Shown: piece by piece, positions 57,450 to 64,000 of the stretch
Numbering within the stretch: the first letter of the stretch is position 1
Layout of the letters: every line of letters starts with the position of its first letter
Source: Nyssa sinensis
Taxonomy: Eukaryota; Streptophyta; Magnoliopsida; Cornales; Nyssaceae
Direction: 5' to 3'
DNA length: 64,000 bases
Assembly: GCA_008638375.1 (NCBI GenBank)
Contig: CM018046.1
Location: 1,164,501 to 1,228,500, forward strand
Position numbers and translations under genes: made by a program
The notes under the pieces: model-generated
What the model was told of the DNA's origin: nothing
Databases searched by the model: none
The model's input: the letters and a program-made list of their open reading frames with translations, nothing else

Positions 57450-58250
57450 AAGCAGTTTTTGTATAGCAACATCTCTATTGTGATAATATTTGAGGCACGA
57501 ATGTTGTTCAACCGTGTAATAGTAGTTACCAATCAACCCAAGGCATTGACTAATGTTGGTTTAGAAGATTGTCAGGATTAGGTTCGAGAATTTGCAAAAA
57601 ATCTGGACCATTTCATGTTAGCAGCTGGCTATCTTGACCATTATGTGGTTGAAAAAATAAAATTCTGGACCAGGTCACATTAAACTGAATTGTGACTGTT
57701 TGGCATCTCCGAATAATGTTCAAATCTGGAACAAGGATATCACTTCCAATTATTGAACAAATGTATGTGGAGTCGGTTGATGACTTGATGGGAGAAATGA
57801 TTCAATCAGACGTCACACAGATGTAACGGCATCTGTGATTGCAACATTTAATGATTTTACGGAACTCATGTAAAATCTACTAAACTACTGTAATCACAGA
57901 GGCCGTTACATAGTGTGACTGAGAGAAGAGATAATTTTACCTTGATTGGTTCAATGGCACAAACACTAGTCCTAATGAACAAACTCAAAAGAAAGACGGG
58001 ATTCTTGGTCTCGATCCTTAAACTTTTAAAAGGAATGATACTGTTTAGTGTATTTTTCACCCAATCAATCAAACACATAATGCAAATAAATGAGCATCCA
58101 GAAAAAATAGGGCAATACTACAACATCTTTCTTTTTTCTACCAATAGAAACTAGGGAAGGAGAAATATATGGCTAAATCCAAACACCTTTCACAAAAGGC
58201 TACCTAATCTTCGGCGATGTGATGGAGCTAGGGATGACGATTGCACCCCC
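57450..58250. other. Gene 4 upstream region
   Basis: 57450-57670 matches the gene 2 upstream region and 18738-18960. Further upstream, 57930-58050 weakly matches 46440-46530. A run of about 21 Cs lies at 58244-58264. No gene was found. Confidence 0.65.
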
Positions 58251-58264
58251 CCCCCCCCCCCCCC

Positions 58265-61200
58265 GCGTTAGGAACCCACCACCCCGGCCCTAATGGGACA
58301 CGTTTGGGATAAGCTATTTTCACCTGTTAGTGTTTGGGATGGGGTTGAGAAAAAGGCACTCTACCCCGATTATATCAAATAAAATAATAATAAAAAATTG
58401 TATCACATAATTAATGTTTATAATAATAATTTTTAGTCACTTATTAAAAATTTATACAAATTTGATAGAGTTATATATTTAAAAAAAAATGTCATTTTAA
58501 TTCTCTATTAACATGTATATTTTTTTATTTTAACATATATATATTGTTTTGTTAAAAATGTGTTAATTATAATTAATTTAATAAAATAAATAAATAAAAG
58601 TTTAAAAATAAATAAGTTGAGGAAAAACTTTTTTTTTTTTTGACGAACCTGATTAGGAAAGGTCCTCGCCCGTTGTCATTCCTAGATGGAGCCTTATACT
58701 GGGTGACTTGTGGGACACAAATGGTAAGCCAACAACTTTAAAACAGTATCTTTCAACTATTGAAGAGTATAGAAATTAGAGATAAAATATTGGAATGAAT
58801 AAAAACCCAATCCAATTCGAGTTTACAGTAGTTCGAAAATATATACTAAGATTTTAGTGAAAACTTGCAAGGAAGAGGGAAAAAAAGACGGATCATACCA
58901 AAAAAAAAAAAAAAAATCAATAATATAAAAGACGCATACAATATTTTTTTCTCTCAAGTTTATGCCCAAAATTTGAGTTATACAGTTTATTGGAGGGAGC
59001 AGAAGGAATTATCTCTGAGGATTGAAAATTTTCAGTTTTTTCCACCACAAAATAGGACTTCAAACCAAGCTGGAGAAGAGCCGAAAGGCCCAAAACTGTG
59101 GTGGTAGACAAAGATCAAAAACAAAATTAGCCCTAGGAGAATCATGAATAGCAGTCGCATCCACCCTTTCTTTTACTTAGCGTTTTGGCCCTCCTTGCTC
59201 TCCACCGAATGCAGTGGCCAAATGGGCAATCTGTCCTTTTGTTCATTCCCAAGGCTTGGCCATCCCTCATAGATGTAGTGCTCATGCAAGGATTTCTTCT
59301 CTTCTTGTATAACTTTGTACCACTCCTTTTTATTTTTTATTTTGTTTTTTTTTGGCTTTTCCCTATCTATTAGCATGACATATTCATTACGAGAGTAGCT
59401 TAGGATTTAATACTATCAATCTTAATAATTGATCAAACTTAAAAAACAGATACACGTAAGCTTACTTTAGTTGAGATTCGAGACTATTTATCTTCATTAA
59501 TTGTATATCTAGACATACTTTTATCTTGTAAATGCCTAGATTTTGCCCTTTGCCCTTTGTCCTTGTAAATCCATCATTGCTTAATCAATTCCCTCACTAA
59601 TCAAAGTGAAAAATTATTATCCTTTAATTGAATAAATTAACATCAATCTTTATACACCATATCTTTTAAAACACGCTATCAGTAAATAGCGGCAGAACTA
59701 GACCTATAACTTAAGGGGTAAAAATGTAAACATTCAAATTTTAAAATTTCTTACAAAATATTAAAAAAAATTAAGGAGAGAAAAACTCCTATTTAAAAAA
59801 AAAAAACTTCTATAGAAAACAATGTTTTAAAAGATCAAATTTCAAAATCTTGGGGCCCTAGGCCCTATTTATATATCATCAAATTCAAATTTTTTCTTTA
59901 AAAAAAGAAATTAAAACAAATGCAACAATGTTTTACCAAATTTTGATCAAATTCAGATTTCAAATATGCAATTTGTCTAAAATTGACTCCAAGAATTTAA
60001 GATATATCCAATATACAGTTGTTGGGGGTGGGGTGGTCGCATAGATATGTTCTGAGTTACGTGCTCAAAGACATGTAATTGTCAGATCTTCGTAAAAATA
60101 AAATAAAATAATAAAACAATAAATATAAATATATATATATATATATATAAAACTCTAAGATATGTAAGAGTCTAAATTGTTACACGCATGAATTTTGTCT
60201 GGATCTGCCAAATATAAGATAACATTGCAAAAGTAAGAACAAATGCCATGACCAAATGGCAACTGAGCCCATCATTCTCTTCACTTTGCACCACTTTAAA
60301 TGAAGTATAATAAATTGATCGGCATGATATCCAGATAAATTGTCTATATATCTGAACAAAAACAAGAACAAAATTAGATATGAGGAAATTGCTTATAGGC
60401 TAGCAACATTATTCAAGGATCTAACGCTTGAATAGTGATTCAGATATAGTTTTTTGAAATTTTTTTAAAAAAAATTTGTAATTAAATTTTTTAAAACTGT
60501 GAAAATGTATTTGAATATGATAATCAAAATTATAAAAAATCAAAATTAATAGCTTCTCAAACGCGTATCCTGCATTTTGAAATTCAAAATTTGTGTTTGA
60601 AAACCTAACCAAACACTTTGGTTTTCCAATTTTCTCAAAAATGAAGTCTTTGAGCTAATAAATCAAAATCATGGAGGGAAAAAAATAAGAAGAAGAAGAA
60701 GAAGAAAATTGTTCTGTTTCTTTGGGGGAGGGAATACAGGAGGTTTTGGAATGATTGAGAGATGTTCAAATCAAATTGGGCATTAATCCTTACCTATAAA
60801 TCCAAGCCCAAAAGGCCCAATTAACAAGGACATGCTTGAATCTTCCCAGAGAAGAAGAGTATTATTGGGCTCAAAGGGCCAGACCACTAAGCTAAAATGG
60901 AGTGAACAACTTATAGTTTCTGCAATGTTATTTGTTGCATGGAAATTGGTTATCTAATTAGGAAACACTTTTGTAATATTTAGGTACAGTTTCATAACAT
61001 GTTTTTTTTCAAGTTTTTTTCTTAAATAAACCAAAAAAAAAAAAAGTAATGTTTGATTTATTTTATTTTCAAGAGATGATTATCAAATGCACTTTTGTTA
61101 TGAATAAGTCACTAAGTCAATGATTCACAATTACTTTAAATTATTGTACTCTATGAAAAATTATTATCCTTTAATTAAATAAATTAATTAATCAATCTTC

Positions 61201-63734
61201 ATATACAATATCTTTTAAAAACATTATTGGTATACAATACCATAACTAAACCATAAACTTGGGGGATAAAAATATAAATTTTAAAATTTAAAGGGTCTGT
61301 TATAAAAATATAAAGAAAAAAATTGGCGAGAAATCTCTGTAGAGAACAATGCTAAAAAAATTAAAGTTAATTAGTGCTAAGTCCTTTAAAAAGATGTTAA
61401 ATTATTTTAAAGTCCATGCTTAAACTTTTTTAATATAGAGTCCATCTCGTTATTTTATTTTTTAACTTAAAATCTATTTTGATGAGTTGGCACTAACTAT
61501 ATTTTTAATTTATGACTTTTTTACCGTGGATAAAATTTCACGCAAATTTTCATCCACGAGTCCACATCCCCATCCCTACCATTGTTTGTCGTCGACTCCA
61601 AACCTCTCTCCCTCGCCACCAACAGCTGTCATAGGAAAATCTCAATCAACTTTGAAGATCTGTTTTATCCATACAAGTGGTGTCATCCTTTTATCTCTAA
61701 TACTTCTAATTGTTGAAGGAATTTCAAAATGCCCCCACTCAGGAAGTTAATTGGGTTAACAGGGATACGTGATTTTGTCCATGTGGTTTTAATTGATAGG
61801 AGGGTCACTGATTTATCTCATGTTTTCAAGAATATTATATGTGATAGGGATCTAATTTTCGTAGGTTAATTGCCAAAGATTGGAAATCCCAAGAATGGGT
61901 TCATTTGTTATCCCAATTGTCATCAAGTGGTGACCAGATAAGGTCAAAATACCTGATGGAGGTGCTTGATACATTATGTATGGATGATGAGCTTCATTAT
62001 CTTAAAGATTTGTTCTACGATTTTAATGCAGTTCACTCGTATGTTCCAAAGGTTAACATATTGACTCCATCCCTTAGAATGCTAAATTAACCCACCACAC
62101 CTAACCGTCTGGTCAACCAAAAATCTTAAAATATAGTAAATCATCATAGGCCTCGCACCAATAATGCATGTATGTGTCTTTAGTTGAAAGGAATGGGTGG
62201 AGAATTTAACCTAAAAATTTTGTAAATTTTTACACTATGGGATAGTTTAAATTTTACACAGTTTCAACTAGTGAGTTTTTAATCAACGATTGTATAAACC
62301 AGAATCCTCTATACTTGTACTCCACCAATGTTCCTTGAAGATGTTGTTGCGGGGTTCTTGATGCAAAAAAACTGATTATCTATGTGATTTTGTTGCACAA
62401 AACCTTTTGCCAACTTTAGCTTTTTCTCTTTATAAGTACGCAGTAAAAAGGTGTCTCTTGTTTTGTGTAAAAATTCTCTTAAATAGTTAGGATTTTATGC
62501 AGCAAATAAGTATCTAAAATTGATTAGGAAACAGTACTATGTGTAGGTCATTTGAACCATCTATCAAATGAAGTCGAACAAAGTCCTTTTGAAAAAAGAC
62601 CCCAGGGTCATTCGAACGACCTCATAGGTCATTTGAACATGATAGCAAACAAACTTGGAAGGAGTCCTCTCTTGAAAATACCCAATAGGTCGTTCGAAAG
62701 ACCTCTCAAGTTTTTGCATAGTTTGGTTTGAAATCCCATCTTGGTTGTAGTGATACTTCTTATTTATTTAAAACATTTTTATTGCTTAAAAAAATGTACC
62801 AATTATGTCAAGATGTTACTTATCACAATTCAATAGAATTAAAACGTTTTATGTAAAATGTGTGTGTGCGCGCAACCAACTTAGGTCAATATATCAAGTC
62901 TAGTTACCTTTAATTACTTTTATGTGACCAACAATATGAATTGACCACAAGACTCAACCACATAACACTCGTGAATTGAGAAACATTACAACTCTAATTT
63001 TGTTAAAACAAGATTTGTCAACTTACAAATTAACTCATAATCCTAACACTATTGTAGTATTCCTAATGCATTTTATTGTGTTTGATTTGAGAGGCAATGG
63101 GTAAAGAAAATAAAAGGTTTGCATGGAAGTTGGCGCAGTATCTAATTAGGAAATGTTTGGAATATAGGAAATTATCAAATTTTAAAATAAGTTAATTTTT
63201 ACAAGCTTGTGTGAGTTGAGTCAATACGTATGACCTGGGCTCTACATGTATGCTAAACCAGCCCAAAATTGAAGCTTCATCTATAAAATGAACAAACATG
63301 AACAAGTCACTAAGCCAATTGAATATATACAAACCCGAGCAAACTAATATTTTAACTCTTTTTAAGTACGATATAGTGGGTTCTTTAAAAGTTTTTTTTT
63401 TTATAACAAAAAAAAAACCTAAACATGCAACAATATATTACCAAATTACGATCAAATCCAAATATCAAATGGGCAAATCCAACAATTTAAGATATATCTC
63501 TTGACATTGCAACTCTTTAAATAAACTGTAATAAATGGATCTACACATGATATTTAGATATTAATTGTCTTCATATCTGAACAGCAACAAATAAATATTA
63601 TTTTTCCACTAAAATGAGATTTTAAACTTCTCATCTAATGAAACTTATGAAAGTTCCATTGCTACATACACTCTATATAAATCAATGTAATGTCTACAAG
63701 TTTGAAGGCAGAGAAAAAATAGAATTCTCATCAC
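58265..63734. other. Intergenic between gene 4 and gene 5
   Basis: Decayed copies of the 3' flank lie at about 59620-60380, 61150-61340 and 63400-63734. 61730-62090 has two overlapping open stretches (reading MPPLRKLIGLTGIRDF and later LMEVLDTLCMDDELHYLK) that may be a gene relic; I do not recognise it. 62540-62710 has repeated palindromic GGTCATTCGAACGACC-like sites. The rest is AT-rich with nothing supported. Confidence 0.5.
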
Positions 63735-64000
63735 TTATCGTGCTTCGATTACGGACATGGTCAAATCATTTACTGAATAAGCTTTTGACTTGTTTGCATT
63801 TGAAGTTGACTCAGACACTCTTCTTCCAGTGAAAAATGCCGGTTGCTTTGGAGTAGGTAAAGGCACAGTTTCATTCCTAAGGATGGAAATTACATCTGAC
63901 ATTGTTGGCCTATCCGTTGCACTTTCTTGTACACATAAAAGACCCACATGGATGGTTCTCAACAATTGGTGTTCGGCATATGAATTGCCTAGTGTTGGAT
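63735..64000 (-). CDS. Gene 5: last exon of another S-domain receptor-like kinase, 5' part outside window
   Basis: The visible part encodes the end of the kinase C-lobe (HQLLRTIHVGLLCVQESATD, RPTMSDVISIL) and the C-terminal tail (PKQPAFFTGR, ending MSVIEAR). The stop TAA is at 63735-63737. It matches the last exons of genes 2 and 4 and has no lesion. The exon border lies beyond the right edge, so integrity of the gene cannot be judged. Confidence 0.85.
   Translation of the reverse strand, partial: PTLGNSYAEHQLLRTIHVGLLCVQESATDRPTMSDVISILRNETVPLPTPKQPAFFTGRRVSESTSNANKSKAYSVNDLTMSVIEAR

Noticed and set aside
58244..58264. Poly-C run as a regulatory motif
   Set aside because: A plain homopolymer with no pairing partner or i-motif-like spacing nearby; may also be a length artefact.
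61487..62090. Possible small gene between genes 4 and 5
   Set aside because: Two short frames in different phases without a known domain; could be a relic, but I cannot support a gene.

Overview
The window is plant nuclear DNA, most likely from a eudicot. It has AT-rich intergenic sequence, genes with GT..AG introns, LTR retrotransposons with plant-type domains, MITEs and many simple repeats. I saw no bacterial genes, operons, tRNA or rRNA. All host genes I can support lie on the minus strand and belong to one family: G-type (bulb) lectin S-domain receptor-like kinases of the CES101/At1g67520 kind. Their layout is one large lectin/S-locus/PAN exon, one transmembrane exon and five kinase exons.

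Layout: gene 1 (1-5260, 3' end off the left edge, intact where visible); non-autonomous Ty3/gypsy element 1 (6549-10733); gene 2 (12301-17043, two stops and a frameshift); an orphan lectin-exon fragment (17270-17818); a promoter-copy fragment, a 161-bp tandem repeat, a small CACTA-like element and a copia gag relic (18738-21545); gene 3 (21778-26448, one nonsense codon, close paralogue of gene 1); a near-complete autonomous-type Ty3/gypsy Tat-like element 2 (30542-41629); a tandem TRIM, several MITEs and the flanks of a lost gene (42102-51305); gene 4 (51306-57449, close paralogue of gene 2, kinase exon split by a solo LTR at 52398-53811); 6 kb of degraded flank copies; and the last exon of gene 5 (63735-64000).

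Genes 1/2 and 3/4 look like two copies of a two-gene unit that was duplicated in tandem and then shaped by local gene conversion, deletion and transposon insertion. Every gene whose whole length is visible carries at least one disabling lesion. Gene 1 has none in its visible part, and gene 5 is too partial to judge.

The most unusual signals are in the retrotransposons. Element 2 has a TMV-type leaky-stop context (TAG CAA TTA) between gag-protease and reverse transcriptase, in an uninterrupted frame. It also carries an antisense gene that splices cleanly into 608 codons and has its own TATA box. Both elements carry long arrays of about 30-34 bp units, in each of which the variable part forms a small hairpin whose two arms change together. 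Both also have a base-paired stem just before the polypurine tract that differs in sequence but is kept in position.
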